A DNA stretch of 64,000 nucleotides. It comes from Oscillospiraceae bacterium. GTDB lineage: Bacteria; Bacillota; Clostridia; Oscillospirales; Ruminococcaceae. Numbering within the stretch: the stretch's first letter is position 1; every line of letters starts with the position of its first letter. Positions 55,831-64,000 of the stretch are shown here, piece by piece. Under the pieces are notes generated by a model. The model was given only the letters and a program-made list of their open reading frames with translations. It was not told the origin of the DNA and searched no databases. The stretch lies in the NCBI GenBank assembly GCA_015067025.1, contig SVNC01000001.1:310001-374000 (forward strand), in the 5' to 3' direction. The position numbers were made by a program, and so were the translations under genes.

Positions 55831-56154
55831 TTAAAACAAATTTTCGAATAATCCCGTATCCCTCAGAAGAGGGAGCAGGGTAATAATTCTGAACAATTTT
55901 ACAGCACTATCTATTTTCTTTTGATTTTCTTCTCTCAGATATGGCTTTAATGCGATGAGCAGTTCTGTATTCTTGTCTTTTGTATTGAGCTTTGACATTA
56001 TATCTCCGATTTTCATTATCATATCAAGGTTGATACCACTGAAAAAGGATTCTTCATCTGTATTTTCTGTTTGCTCTTTATCCTCACTATCTTTATCTGA
56101 CATATTACTCATTGCTGACAGCAGTATGTTAAGCATATCTTCGTTGTTTTCCAT
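55831..56154 (-). CDS. Small acidic helical protein of unknown function
   Basis: A 107-residue protein. Residues 1-40 are acidic and polar. The rest is helical and more conserved in style, with NLDMIMKIGDIMSKLNTKDKN and LLIALKPYLREENQKKIDSA, and a hydrophobic end (FRIITLLPLLRDTGLFENLF). I recall similar uncharacterised proteins in other Clostridia but no function. It begins 17 bases after the stop of the 74-residue gene and precedes the 185-residue gene by 14 bases. Confidence 0.75.
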   Translation of the reverse strand: MENNEDMLNILLSAMSNMSDKDSEDKEQTENTDEESFFSGINLDMIMKIGDIMSKLNTKDKNTELLIALKPYLREENQKKIDSAVKLFRIITLLPLLRDTGLFENLF

Positions 56155-56171
56155 ACCGCTGTCCTCCCGTA

Positions 56172-56396
56172 TCAGTTGTTAAAATTCTTTTTAATTTCCT
56201 GAGCTTGTTTTGAATTCATAACTTTCTTCATCATCTCGGGATTGCCAAGAATAGCTTTTAACTTTTCAGCATCCTTTTTGGGCATATTTTGTAACGCCAT
56301 TGATATATCTCCGGTTTTTAAGGCTTCTTTAAGCTTTTCAGGACTTATACCAAGCTTACCACTGACAGTACTCAGCATAGCGTCTATGTTATTCAA
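56172..56396 (-). CDS. 74-residue helical protein, first of a four-gene operon
   Basis: A small helical protein with no membrane segment. It contains LSTVSGKLGISPEKLKEALKTG and a Lys/Met-rich C-terminal half (MPKKDAEKLKAILGNPEMMKKV). The start is TTG with AGAAGGTG seven to eight bases upstream. I do not recognise a family; parts resemble small helical-bundle proteins in other Clostridia. It leads the operon 56396 to 55106. I could not assign a promoter with confidence. Confidence 0.75.
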   Translation of the reverse strand: MNNIDAMLSTVSGKLGISPEKLKEALKTGDISMALQNMPKKDAEKLKAILGNPEMMKKVMNSKQAQEIKKNFNN

Positions 56397-56648
56397 GTTT
56401 ACACCTTCTTTCTGTAATCGATGGCATAGTGTACGTTTATAATTAATTTATATTAGTGGAATCGTTAAATTATGAACGGTATTTTTCTTTGGTATAATTG
56501 TACAAACTTTAAATTAAAAATTGTTGAAAAGCTCTAAAATTGGTAGTTTTTATCTTTTCTTTATGCCGATTTTGTGCTATAATAGCTGATAAGTAAATAT
56601 GAGTTTACGGGTTAAAACCTTACTCTTATCAGAAAGGAAATATTTGTT

Positions 56649-57143
56649 ATGAAGATTGTTGTTATGGGAGATTCTCACAAGGAGTTTCATAAATTAAAGC
56701 ACGTTGTTGAAACGAACCTTGATGCCGATGCATTTATTCATCTTGGTGATGGAGAACACGAATTCAATGACGTAAGAAACCTTTTCCCTGAAAAGAGCTT
56801 TCTTTTCGTAAAGGGTAACTGTGATTTTGCAGATAATAAGACGATTCGTATCGCCAACGCAAAGGGTATAAAGGTCCTCTGCGTTCATGGACATGAGCAC
56901 AACGTACACCAAGGGCTTGAAACACTTGTATCCGTTGCAAAGCAGAATGGCTGTAAGATTGCTCTTTACGGTCATACACACCTTTACAGAACAGAGCTTA
57001 TAGATGGTGTATATGTTATGAATCCCGGTAGCATCGATTCTCCCAGAGATAAGAGACCTGCTTCTTATGGTGTAATTACTATTGATGATAATAACGCTAT
57101 AACAATGAATATAGTTGCTTTAAAGTTTAATGGACAGAAATAA
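56649..57143 (+). CDS. YfcE/MJ0936-type metallophosphoesterase
   Basis: A 164-residue phosphodiesterase. Metal-binding motifs appear in order: MGDSHKEFH, LGDGEHE, VKGNCDF, CVHGHEHNVHQG and YGHTHLYR. It matches the small YfcE/MJ0936 group in length. The natural substrate in Clostridia is unknown. A TATAAT box lies at 56578-56583 with a poor -35. AGAAAGGAAA precedes the ATG. Its end overlaps birA by 14 bases, so the two are co-translated. Confidence 0.92.
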   Translation: MKIVVMGDSHKEFHKLKHVVETNLDADAFIHLGDGEHEFNDVRNLFPEKSFLFVKGNCDFADNKTIRIANAKGIKVLCVHGHEHNVHQGLETLVSVAKQNGCKIALYGHTHLYRTELIDGVYVMNPGSIDSPRDKRPASYGVITIDDNNAITMNIVALKFNGQK

Positions 57144-57891
57144 TTTACAGGATTTTTCTATTATAAACTTTCCTTCGCTTTTGTCTACCAATACTTATGT
57201 TAAACAACATATAGATGAACTTCAGGATTTTACTGTAGTAACGGCAGACGTTCAGACGGGTGGAAGGGGAAGACTCGGCAATAAGTGGATCGCAGACATT
57301 GGTGCTTTATCAATGTCTGTTTTGCTTAAAAACGCCGATAATCCGCAGAATATCACGATAATATCAGCGGTGGCTGTCTGTCTTGTACTGCAAGAACAGT
57401 TTGGCGTATCTGCTTTTATAAAGTGGACAAATGATATTATCTGTGAAAAAAGCAAGATATGTGGTATTTTATGCGAAAGCTCGATAAAATGTTCCTCAGA
57501 CGGCAAAACAGCTCAGTCTTATATAATATGCGGTATCGGACTGAACGTAAATCAGAATAAAGATTTTTTTGTTTCAGGCGGACTTCCAAATGGTTCTTCT
57601 CTCTATTCCTTATACGGAAAAAAGTATGATAAAAACGCTATTATGGTAGCAATAATCAAAAAAATATCCGAGCTTATGAAAGATGATTTTTCAGAGGTTT
57701 TATTCCTTTATAAAAAGCTGTGTATAACTACAGGAAAATGGGTAAAATTTATTCGGAACGGCGAAGAGATAACTGCTTTTGCAAAGGATATTGACGAAAA
57801 CGGTTGTCTTATCTGTCAAAATGATGATGGTGAATTTGTTGTGAATTCAGGGGTTGTCAGGGTAAGAGGGCTTAATGGAGAGTACGTGTAA
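57130..57891 (+). CDS. Biotin-[acetyl-CoA-carboxylase] ligase, no HTH domain
   Basis: A 253-residue biotin protein ligase of group I: only the catalytic and C-terminal domains are present, with no N-terminal DNA-binding domain. The biotinyl-AMP loop is TGGRGRLGNKWIAD near residue 43, and the Lys-containing KWTNDIICEKSKICGILCES follows. The C-terminal SH3-like part is FVVNSGVVRVRGLNGEYV. It attaches biotin to carboxylases and cannot act as a repressor. It overlaps the phosphoesterase gene by 14 bases. Confidence 0.92.
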   Translation: MDRNNLQDFSIINFPSLLSTNTYVKQHIDELQDFTVVTADVQTGGRGRLGNKWIADIGALSMSVLLKNADNPQNITIISAVAVCLVLQEQFGVSAFIKWTNDIICEKSKICGILCESSIKCSSDGKTAQSYIICGIGLNVNQNKDFFVSGGLPNGSSLYSLYGKKYDKNAIMVAIIKKISELMKDDFSEVLFLYKKLCITTGKWVKFIRNGEEITAFAKDIDENGCLICQNDDGEFVVNSGVVRVRGLNGEYV

Positions 57892-57922
57892 ATAATATTT
57901 CTTGTTTTATAGGTGGGCGGTT

Positions 57923-58426
57923 ATGAAAAGAGTTATGATAATCGGGTGTCCCGGGAGTGGTAAAAGTACATTTTCGAAAAAGCTCCATAATTTGACCGGA
58001 CTTCCGCTCTATCACATGGACATGATGTATTGGAATGCTAACAGAACAACAGTTGAAAAATTTATTTTTCGTGAGCGACTTTCAGCTATAATTCAAAAAG
58101 ACGAATGGATAATTGATGGCAATTATGGATCTACGGTAGAATTGCGTTTACAAGCCTGTGATACTGTCTTTTTCCTTGACTATTCGACAGATATTTGTCT
58201 TGAAGGTGTCAGAGAAAGAAGAGGAAAGGCGCGCTCTGATATGCCGTGGGTTGAAAGTGTAGATGAAGAAGATGCCGAATTTATAGAATTCATTAAAAAC
58301 TATAATTTACAAAGTAGATCTGAAATAATAGATTTATTAAACAAATACTCAGATAAAGATATTCACATTTTAAAAAATCGTAATGATGCAGATGAGTTTC
58401 TTGAATCGTTACTAATAAAAGAATAA
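57923..58426 (+). CDS. P-loop kinase, topology-modulation/adenylate-kinase-like
   Basis: A 167-residue P-loop NTPase. It begins MKRVMIIGCPGSGKSTFSKKL (Walker A), then has LPLYHMDMMYWN with an acidic pair and DEWIIDGNYGSTVELRLQACDTVFFLDY, typical of the FlaR/YqaE 'DNA topology modulation' family of small kinases. The real substrate is unknown. The ATG at 57923 has AGGTGG at six bases; an earlier in-frame start has no site. It follows birA by 31 bases, so co-transcription is likely, and ends at a strong terminator. Confidence 0.88.
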   Translation: MKRVMIIGCPGSGKSTFSKKLHNLTGLPLYHMDMMYWNANRTTVEKFIFRERLSAIIQKDEWIIDGNYGSTVELRLQACDTVFFLDYSTDICLEGVRERRGKARSDMPWVESVDEEDAEFIEFIKNYNLQSRSEIIDLLNKYSDKDIHILKNRNDADEFLESLLIKE

Positions 58427-58430
58427 TAAA

Positions 58431-58467
58431 ATCCAGAGAAGATATCTGTTCTTCTCTGGATTTCTTT
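58431..58467. terminator. Terminator between the P-loop kinase and typA genes
   Basis: An 11-bp perfect stem ATCCAGAGAAG/CTTCTCTGGAT (58431-58441 with 58451-58461), T-rich on the plus side. It can serve both convergent genes. Confidence 0.78.
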
Positions 58468-58481
58468 CATTTAATCGTGTT

Positions 58482-60308
58482 TTATTGCTTTCTTCTCTTT
58501 GCCTCGTCCTTTGCACGAAGATCGTTATTAAGAATTTTCTTTCTTATTCTGATATTTGTTGGTGTTACTTCAACAAGCTCGTCGTCATTTATAAATTCAA
58601 GACTTTCTTCAAGGCTCATTCTCTTGTAGGGGATGAGTCTTAATGCATCGTCGCTTCCACTGGCTCTGGTGTTGGTGAGGTGCTTTTTCTTGCAGACATT
58701 TACGTTGATATCGCCTGCTTTGGGAGAAACACCGACTACCATACCTTCATAAACCTGAACACCTGCATCGAGGAAGAGCGTTCCTCTTTCCTGTGCGTTG
58801 AAAAGTCCGTATGCCATTGCTGTGCCTGATTCAAAGGCTACGAGAGAGCCGACTGTTCTTGTTGGGATATCACCCATATAAGGACGATAACTGTCAAATA
58901 CTGTGTTAAGTACGCCTTCGCCCTTTGTATCTGTCATAAATTCGCTTCTGTATCCGAAAAGACCTCTTGAAGGAACCAAGAATTCAATTCTTGTTCTGTT
59001 TCCGATAGGATTCATGGAAACAAGCTCCGCCTTTCTTGTACCCATCTTTTCCATAACAGAGCCTACACAGTTATCGGGAACATCTATAAGGAGTCTTTCA
59101 ATAGGTTCACACTTTACACCGTCAATTTCCTTGAATAAAACTCTGGGTGTGCTTACAGAAAGCTCATAGCCTTCTCTTCTCATAGTTTCTATAAGGATAG
59201 AAAGGTGCATTTCGCCTCTGCCTGCTACGTTATAAGCGTCACTGTCTTCGCTGTCGGTAACTCGTAAGGAAACGTCTTTTAAAAGCTCCTTATAGAGTCT
59301 TTCTCTTATCTGTCTTGATGTTACGAATTTACCCTCTCTGCCAGCAAAGGGACTGTCATTTACCGAGAAAGTCATTTCCACAGTAGGCTCGCTGATTTTT
59401 ACAAAGGGGAGAGGTTCGGGATTATTTACAGCACAAATAGTTTGTCCGATTGTGATGCCTTCAATACCGGAAATGCATACGATATCACCTATAGAAGCCT
59501 CAGTAACAGGAGTTCTGCCCATGCCTTCAAAAGTATAAAGGCTTACGACCTTTGCTTTAAAAGGTTTTATGCTGTTATTATAGTCACAGACCATAATTTC
59601 CTGATTTTGTTTAATAGTACCTCGTTCAATTCTGCCTATTGCTATTCTGCCTACATAGTCGTTATAGTCTACAGATGATACAAGGAGCTGTAAATCACCT
59701 TCTGAATCACCTTCTGGACAGGGAATATGCTCTATTATTTTATCGAAGAGAGGTCTGAAGTCCTCGCCCATGTGCTCGGGAGAATAGGATGCAACACCGT
59801 TTCTGCCTGAGCAGAAGATAACGGGACTGTCTATCTGTTCTTCTGTTGCATCAAGGTCGAGTAAAAGCTCTAAAACTTCGTCAACTACTTCCTTGTTTCT
59901 TGCATCAGGTCTGTCGGTCTTGTTTACTACAACGATTACCTGAAGCCCTAATTCAAGAGCCTTCTGTAGTACAAATCTTGTCTGGGGCATAGTGCCTTCG
60001 AAACTGTCAACGAGAAGCAGTACACCGTTTACCATCTTCAGAATACGTTCGACCTCACCTGAAAAGTCAGCGTGACCGGGGGTATCCACAATATTTATCT
60101 TCGTGTTGTTGTAATGTGCGGCTGCGTTTTTGGCAAGAATTGTAATTCCTCTTTCGCGTTCGATGGCGTTGTTATCCATAACTCTGTCTTCTACTTCCTG
60201 ATTATCTCTGAAAGCACCGCCTTGCTTCAGCATTTCGTCAACGAGAGTTGTTTTCCCGTGGTCAACGTGTGCGATTATCGCAATGTTTCTTAAATCTTCT
60301 CTTTTCAA
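58482..60308 (-). CDS. typA: Translational GTPase TypA/BipA
   Basis: A 608-residue ribosome-binding GTPase. G1 is AHVDHGKTTL, the switch II/G3 is DTPGHADFSGEVERIL, and G4 is NKTDR. Elongation-factor-like domains II, III and V follow, and the specific C-terminal domain includes GTAMAYGLFNAQERGTLFL. It assists ribosome assembly and stress adaptation. The start codon is TTG, with AAGGAG eight bases upstream. The gene is monocistronic on the minus strand. Confidence 0.96.
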   Translation of the reverse strand: MKREDLRNIAIIAHVDHGKTTLVDEMLKQGGAFRDNQEVEDRVMDNNAIERERGITILAKNAAAHYNNTKINIVDTPGHADFSGEVERILKMVNGVLLLVDSFEGTMPQTRFVLQKALELGLQVIVVVNKTDRPDARNKEVVDEVLELLLDLDATEEQIDSPVIFCSGRNGVASYSPEHMGEDFRPLFDKIIEHIPCPEGDSEGDLQLLVSSVDYNDYVGRIAIGRIERGTIKQNQEIMVCDYNNSIKPFKAKVVSLYTFEGMGRTPVTEASIGDIVCISGIEGITIGQTICAVNNPEPLPFVKISEPTVEMTFSVNDSPFAGREGKFVTSRQIRERLYKELLKDVSLRVTDSEDSDAYNVAGRGEMHLSILIETMRREGYELSVSTPRVLFKEIDGVKCEPIERLLIDVPDNCVGSVMEKMGTRKAELVSMNPIGNRTRIEFLVPSRGLFGYRSEFMTDTKGEGVLNTVFDSYRPYMGDIPTRTVGSLVAFESGTAMAYGLFNAQERGTLFLDAGVQVYEGMVVGVSPKAGDINVNVCKKKHLTNTRASGSDDALRLIPYKRMSLEESLEFINDDELVEVTPTNIRIRKKILNNDLRAKDEAKRRKQ

Positions 60309-60468
60309 TTTCCGTTCTCCTTATTTTTGTTTTTTACACCAGTATATATTATACAACTTTTTGACTGTAGTTTACTATATTGTTTTTTTATAATCTTGCA
60401 CAAGCGTAAATGGGTTTTGTTGTTTATTTTGACATAAAAATAGCATTTTACCCTAAAAATAAGAAAAC

Positions 60469-60494
60469 ACCGCAATCGGTTTTCCGATTGCGGT
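60469..60494 (-). terminator. Terminator of the Cys-rich miniprotein gene
   Basis: An 11-bp perfect stem ACCGCAATCGG/CCGATTGCGGT with a four-base loop; on the minus strand it runs into GTTTTCTTATTTTT. Confidence 0.8.
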
Positions 60495-60536
60495 ATTCCT
60501 TCACTTTGCTGTTATGTCAGTTTTTACTGGTTGCAA

Positions 60537-60680
60537 TTAGCAGCAGCCACAGCCGTTGTTATTGTTGTTGCAACCGCAACCACAATCTGACTGAGCGATA
60601 CCGCAGCTATTGCCGCCACAGCAGCAGAATAAGAGAATAAGGATGATGATCCACCAGCAAGAGTTGTTTCCACAGAACAT
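60537..60680 (-). CDS. 47-residue Cys/Gly/Asn-rich protein with membrane segment
   Basis: A tiny protein with a strong GGAGG nine bases before its ATG. It begins MFCGNNSCWWIIILILLFCCC, so a Trp-started hydrophobic helix of about 14 residues sits between Cys-rich ends. The tail CGCGCNNNNNGCGCC is very rich in Cys. About a quarter of its residues are Cys. Similar unnamed miniproteins occur in other Clostridia; metal binding or a spore-surface role is conceivable but not shown. A clear terminator follows, supporting a real gene. Confidence 0.75.
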   Translation of the reverse strand: MFCGNNSCWWIIILILLFCCCGGNSCGIAQSDCGCGCNNNNNGCGCC

Positions 60681-60844
60681 AATATGTTTCCTCCGATAAA
60701 ATATATTTGAGTAAAGCTTTTTGCCTTGCTCATAGTACATAATATGCTGAAGTCTTAATTCTGTGACAATTTTAAAAAAAATCCCTGTTTAATTCTAATT
60801 TAACTGTCAACAATGTAAAATAGAATGATGAAAGGTGTGAAATT

Positions 60845-63280
60845 ATGTTATTTAACGGATTTACAGAAAAATCAAGCGAAGCTCTCACTTCAGCGTTGGA
60901 AAAAGCTATGGAAATGGGACACACTTACGTCGGTAGTGAACACATATTGTACGGACTTATCATTTGTAAAGACAGTATAGCGTATATTTCACTTGAAAAA
61001 TGCTGTGTAACAGAGTCGGAAATAACTGCCAGGATGGATGCACTTACGGGTAGAGGATTGCCTACAAAGCTAACGGTGTCAGACTTTTCTCCAAGAAGCA
61101 GACGTATACTTGAAAATGCAATTGCTTTGTCTAAAGCTAATTGCAAACAGCTTGCAGGCACAGAACATATTCTGAGAGCCATTTTAAAGGACAACGATTG
61201 TTATGCAACTGTATTTCTTAAGGATATTGGCATAAATACGGCAACACTATACAGCTATTGTACAGAGGGGGTAAAAAAAGATTATACATCTGCTTTGAAA
61301 AAGAATCAAAAAAAGCAGTCGAAGATTCCTTCTTCTTTGATTAAATACGGCAAGGATCTTACAGAGCTTGCCTGTAACGGAAAACTTGATCCTTGTATAG
61401 GAAGAAATGATGAGCTTACCAGAGTTATAGAGATTCTTCTCAGAAGGACAAAAAATAACCCCTGTCTTATCGGAGAGCCGGGTGTGGGAAAAACTGCAGT
61501 TGTAGAAGGTCTTGCAATCAGAATTTCAAATAATGATGTACCTTCAGAGCTTTGCGGTAAAAGGATTTTTTCTCTTGATATTGCATCAATGCTTGCAGGA
61601 GCAAAATACAGAGGAGATTTTGAAGAGAGGATAAAAGTATTGCTTGATGATATATCAGATAACAATGATTGTTATCTTTTCATAGATGAGATACACAATA
61701 TAGTTGGTGCGGGAGCTGCCGAAGGGGCTATTGATGCTGCAAATATTATGAAACCACTTCTTGCAAGAGGGAATATACATGTAATTGGTGCAACCACTAT
61801 AAAAGAATACAGAAAGTATATTGAAAAAGATTCCGCTCTTGAAAGAAGATTTCAGCCCGTTATGATTAAAGAACCGACTGTAAATGATACAATAACCATA
61901 TTAAACGGACTCAAAGAAAATTACGAAAAACATCATAAACTCTTAATTTCAGATGAAGCCATACAAGCGGCAGTAAAACTTTCCGAAAGGTATATAACTG
62001 ACAGATTTCTGCCTGATAAAGCGATTGATCTGATTGATGAAGCGGCTGCGTCTGTAAGGCTTGAATTATCCACCGTAGCTGATAAAAGTAATAAAAACTT
62101 ATTAACTTTATTAAAAGAACTTGAAATCGAAAAAGAAAAAGCTGTCAGTAAAAATGATTTTCAATTGGCGGTAAAAATAAGAGAAAAAGAAAAACGAGTA
62201 GAAGCAGACCTTAAGAATAAGGTTTGTGAGAGCGATGTCTCTGGTAAATGTACAATAGTCACAGCGGAAAATATAGCTAAAATCATTTCAAAGTATACCG
62301 GTATTCCTGTAGGCAGATTAGACTCTGCAAAGACGGATGCACTCTTATCTCTTGAAGGTATATTATCGAAACGGGTTATTGGTCAGGAAAAAGCAATAAA
62401 ATCCCTTGCTTTGGCTATAAGGAGAGGTAGAGCGGGATTATCCGATGAAAGAAGACCTATAGGATCGTTTATTTTTCTTGGCTCAACAGGTGTTGGGAAA
62501 ACTGAATGCTGTAAAGCTTTGGCAGAAGCTTTGTTTGAAAAAGAAAACGCATATATCCGACTTGATATGTCTGAGTATATGGAAAAACATTCTGTATCAA
62601 AGCTCATCGGAGCACCGGCAGGTTATGTAGGATATGAGGATGGAGGACAGCTTACGGAAAAAGTAAGAAGAGAACCATACAGCGTTGTGCTGTTTGATGA
62701 AATAGAAAAAGCACATCCCGATGTGTGTAATGTTTTGTTACAGATACTTGAAGATGGCGTTCTGACCGATTCTAACGGGAGAACGGTAAATTTTAAAAAC
62801 ACTGTAATTATTATGACAAGCAATATTGGTAGTGATGTTATCGGAAAATCCGATAAATCAATAGGTTTTACGGTACAGACAGATGTAAACACATCAGAAG
62901 AAAGATTGAGAGCCGAGCTTTTAAAGTTCTTCAGACCTGAGCTTTTGGGTAGGGTAGACGATATAATTGTTTTTAATGATCTTGATGATGAAAATTATAA
63001 AGCTATTACTCAAAAGTTTTTGGACGAACTTGCCGAAAGATGCCTGAAACAAAATTTGACGTTGACGTATTCAGAAACAGTTTTGTTCTCTTTGTGCAAA
63101 GATATAAAACAAGGTAAAAGCGGTGCAAGAGACATTAGGAGAAAAGTAAAAAATAATATAGAGGATATTATCTCATGGGAGATAATTTCCGGTAGAATAA
63201 ATCAGGGCGACAGAATAGAAATTGATTATGGTGAAGAAAATGGCTATACTTTGAGGGCTTTTTCCTGCAAAGCTGTATAA
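60845..63280 (+). CDS. clpC: ATP-dependent Clp protease ATP-binding subunit ClpC
   Basis: An 811-residue AAA+ unfoldase. The double Clp-N repeat (about 1-145) binds adaptors. The first AAA module has Walker [10 protein letters not shown] near residue 214. A middle region holds the UVR-like helix [19 protein letters not shown]. The second module has GSTGVGKTE near residue 548 and the sensor region near 650. It unfolds substrates for ClpP or acts alone as a chaperone. AAAGGTGTG lies ahead of the ATG. No ctsR or mcsAB genes are present beside it, unlike in Bacillus. Confidence 0.92.
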   Translation: MLFNGFTEKSSEALTSALEKAMEMGHTYVGSEHILYGLIICKDSIAYISLEKCCVTESEITARMDALTGRGLPTKLTVSDFSPRSRRILENAIALSKANCKQLAGTEHILRAILKDNDCYATVFLKDIGINTATLYSYCTEGVKKDYTSALKKNQKKQSKIPSSLIKYGKDLTELACNGKLDPCIGRNDELTRVIEILLRRTKNNPCLIGEPGVGKTAVVEGLAIRISNNDVPSELCGKRIFSLDIASMLAGAKYRGDFEERIKVLLDDISDNNDCYLFIDEIHNIVGAGAAEGAIDAANIMKPLLARGNIHVIGATTIKEYRKYIEKDSALERRFQPVMIKEPTVNDTITILNGLKENYEKHHKLLISDEAIQAAVKLSERYITDRFLPDKAIDLIDEAAASVRLELSTVADKSNKNLLTLLKELEIEKEKAVSKNDFQLAVKIREKEKRVEADLKNKVCESDVSGKCTIVTAENIAKIISKYTGIPVGRLDSAKTDALLSLEGILSKRVIGQEKAIKSLALAIRRGRAGLSDERRPIGSFIFLGSTGVGKTECCKALAEALFEKENAYIRLDMSEYMEKHSVSKLIGAPAGYVGYEDGGQLTEKVRREPYSVVLFDEIEKAHPDVCNVLLQILEDGVLTDSNGRTVNFKNTVIIMTSNIGSDVIGKSDKSIGFTVQTDVNTSEERLRAELLKFFRPELLGRVDDIIVFNDLDDENYKAITQKFLDELAERCLKQNLTLTYSETVLFSLCKDIKQGKSGARDIRRKVKNNIEDIISWEIISGRINQGDRIEIDYGEENGYTLRAFSCKAV

Positions 63281-63283
63281 AAA

Positions 63284-63317
63284 ATCCCTTAACTCCTTAC
63301 TTAAAGGGTTAAGGGAT
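63284..63317 (-). terminator. Terminator of the Nudix/membrane-protein pair
   Basis: A 10-bp perfect stem ATCCCTTAAC/GTTAAGGGAT; on the minus strand it is followed by six T residues. It may also limit clpC transcription. Confidence 0.75.
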
Positions 63318-63321
63318 CAAT

Positions 63322-63564
63322 TTATGCAAATATTCCGAATATATTTACGTCTTTTAAAAAGAAAGAGAGTATAACAATGAGAATAGTTGCGATAACGCCT
63401 ATTATCCATACACTGCGTATCTGTTTTTTTGTCCAGCCTCTTTTGGGAACCGCATCTTCAGAAACTTTGAATGACAGGGTGGTATCAATATCCTGAACTT
63501 CGGCGATCATATCATCGTTATTGTCAAGATCTTCAGTAATATTTGTTTCGTTGTGCTCTTGCAT
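63322..63564 (-). CDS. Small C-terminally anchored membrane protein
   Basis: An 80-residue protein of unrecognised family. The first 45 residues are acidic and polar (NITEDLDNNDDMIAEVQDID). A basic patch (PKRGWTKKQIR) precedes one hydrophobic helix (about 50-70) near the C-terminus, so the acidic part should face the cytoplasm. The ATG overlaps the stop codon of the Nudix gene (TAATG), so the two are translationally coupled. Function unknown. Confidence 0.75.
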   Translation of the reverse strand: MQEHNETNITEDLDNNDDMIAEVQDIDTTLSFKVSEDAVPKRGWTKKQIRSVWIIGVIATILIVILSFFLKDVNIFGIFA

Positions 63565-64000
63565 TATTCTTCCTTATCTCCGCTTGCACTTTCGATAATG
63601 TTTTTAGCTTTTTCTAAAATAAGATATTCTCTTTTTAATATAAAACTCATCTGATATTCCTTGCAGTTCTTTGAAAGCTCTTTCAATTTCGCCATTGCTT
63701 TTTCGTAGGGAATCCATTCAAGCTTATAACCGAGTCTTTCTTCGGATAAAGCAAGCTGATTTGTGTCTACATTCTCTCCTGCAGTTTTTACTGCATAGCA
63801 GTGGGATACCATACAGAATTTACGCTTGTTTTTGTGTTCTTCTATCCATCCGATATAACCGAGCTTTTCGACGGGAAGGCCTGTTTCCTCAGATGCGTGT
63901 CTTGAAAAGGCAAGTTCAGGTGTTTCGGTTATATCGATGCTTCCACCGGGTAATTTATAGTATTCGCTGTTTTCTACTCTCATCATGGCGATATCACCGC
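63564..64000 (-). CDS. NUDIX hydrolase (partial, 5' end beyond window)
   Basis: A Nudix-fold protein cut by the window end. The frame is open past the ATG at 63986 into GDIAMMRVENSEYYKLPGGSID, the usual first strands, so the true start lies outside. The Nudix box reads GGSIDITETPELAFSRHASEETGL; the usual R-E of RExxEE is R-H here, while the paired Glu residues are kept. It may hydrolyse a nucleoside diphosphate derivative; the substrate is unknown. It is coupled to the membrane-protein gene downstream. Confidence 0.85.
   Translation of the reverse strand, partial: GDIAMMRVENSEYYKLPGGSIDITETPELAFSRHASEETGLPVEKLGYIGWIEEHKNKRKFCMVSHCYAVKTAGENVDTNQLALSEERLGYKLEWIPYEKAMAKLKELSKNCKEYQMSFILKREYLILEKAKNIIESASGDKEE

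Noticed and set aside
55110-55883. A 257-codon open frame on the plus strand
   Set aside because: It is antisense to three minus-strand genes with good ribosome binding sites and is rich in Ser, Ile and Phe as expected from reading acidic proteins backwards. It has no ribosome binding site of its own.
56397-56500. A sporulation-sigma promoter for the four-gene operon
   Set aside because: A CATAATTT-like box is present on the minus strand, but no convincing matching -35 was found at the right distance.
60524-60733. A second minus-strand frame over the Cys-rich miniprotein
   Set aside because: It reads as an Ala/Val-rich frame shifted from the Cys-rich one. Only the other frame has GGAGG at proper spacing from an ATG.

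Overview
The window comes from a low-GC, spore-forming member of the Clostridia, most likely the Ruminococcus/Oscillospiraceae side. Reasons: AT-rich intergenic DNA, AAGGAG-type ribosome binding sites, near-consensus TTGACA/TATAAT promoters, spmA-spmB and a tiny spoVM, a Bacillota-type prkC-rsgA-thiN-spoVM cluster, a remA-gmk-priA-def-fmt-rsmB-rlmN chain, and an L-box lysine riboswitch. The sequence looks chromosomal. I see no transposase, phage module or CRISPR array.

Layout. 1-9.3 kb: a CofE-like protein, a GNAT enzyme, a large secreted-propeller/HD-GYP receptor, then a polar amino-acid ABC transporter operon whose binding protein is circularly permuted, a coupled GNAT gene and an AgcS symporter. 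9.4-20 kb: hibernation factor HPF, an oxidoreductase, a sirtuin, a patatin, a HAD protein, a Y-family polymerase with a YolD-like partner, a sigma / membrane protein / secreted protein trio, a CpXC protein, spmA-spmB and an AbrB-type regulator. 20-31 kb: class II aldolase, two lipoproteins (one behind a structured leader RNA), an SLC13-type permease, a three-gene SPFH/zinc-ribbon operon and a heterodimeric ABC exporter. 31-35 kb: the lysine riboswitch followed by asd-dapA-dapB and an orphan ACT protein. 35-38 kb: queA, a phosphoesterase and tgt. 38-51 kb: one long co-directional run from remA to spoVM covering nucleotide metabolism, replication restart, N-formylmethionine handling, rRNA methylation and PP2C/PASTA-kinase signalling. 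51-64 kb: small accessory genes, initiator tRNA-Met, a chemoreceptor, an operon of four unrecognised small acidic or membrane proteins, birA, typA, a Cys-rich miniprotein, clpC and a Nudix gene cut by the window end.

Points most worth a second look: (i) the circularly permuted amino-acid-binding protein; (ii) a ~160-nt structured RNA with a consensus promoter and competing terminator/antiterminator pairings ahead of a small lipoprotein gene; (iii) the YolD-like gene, whose conserved N-terminus extends to the polymerase stop codon with no ATG, GTG or TTG available; (iv) the unrecognised four-gene operon at 55.1-56.4 kb; (v) the sigma/membrane/secreted trio. All assignments come from reading the sequence and from knowledge of the families; no database search was run.
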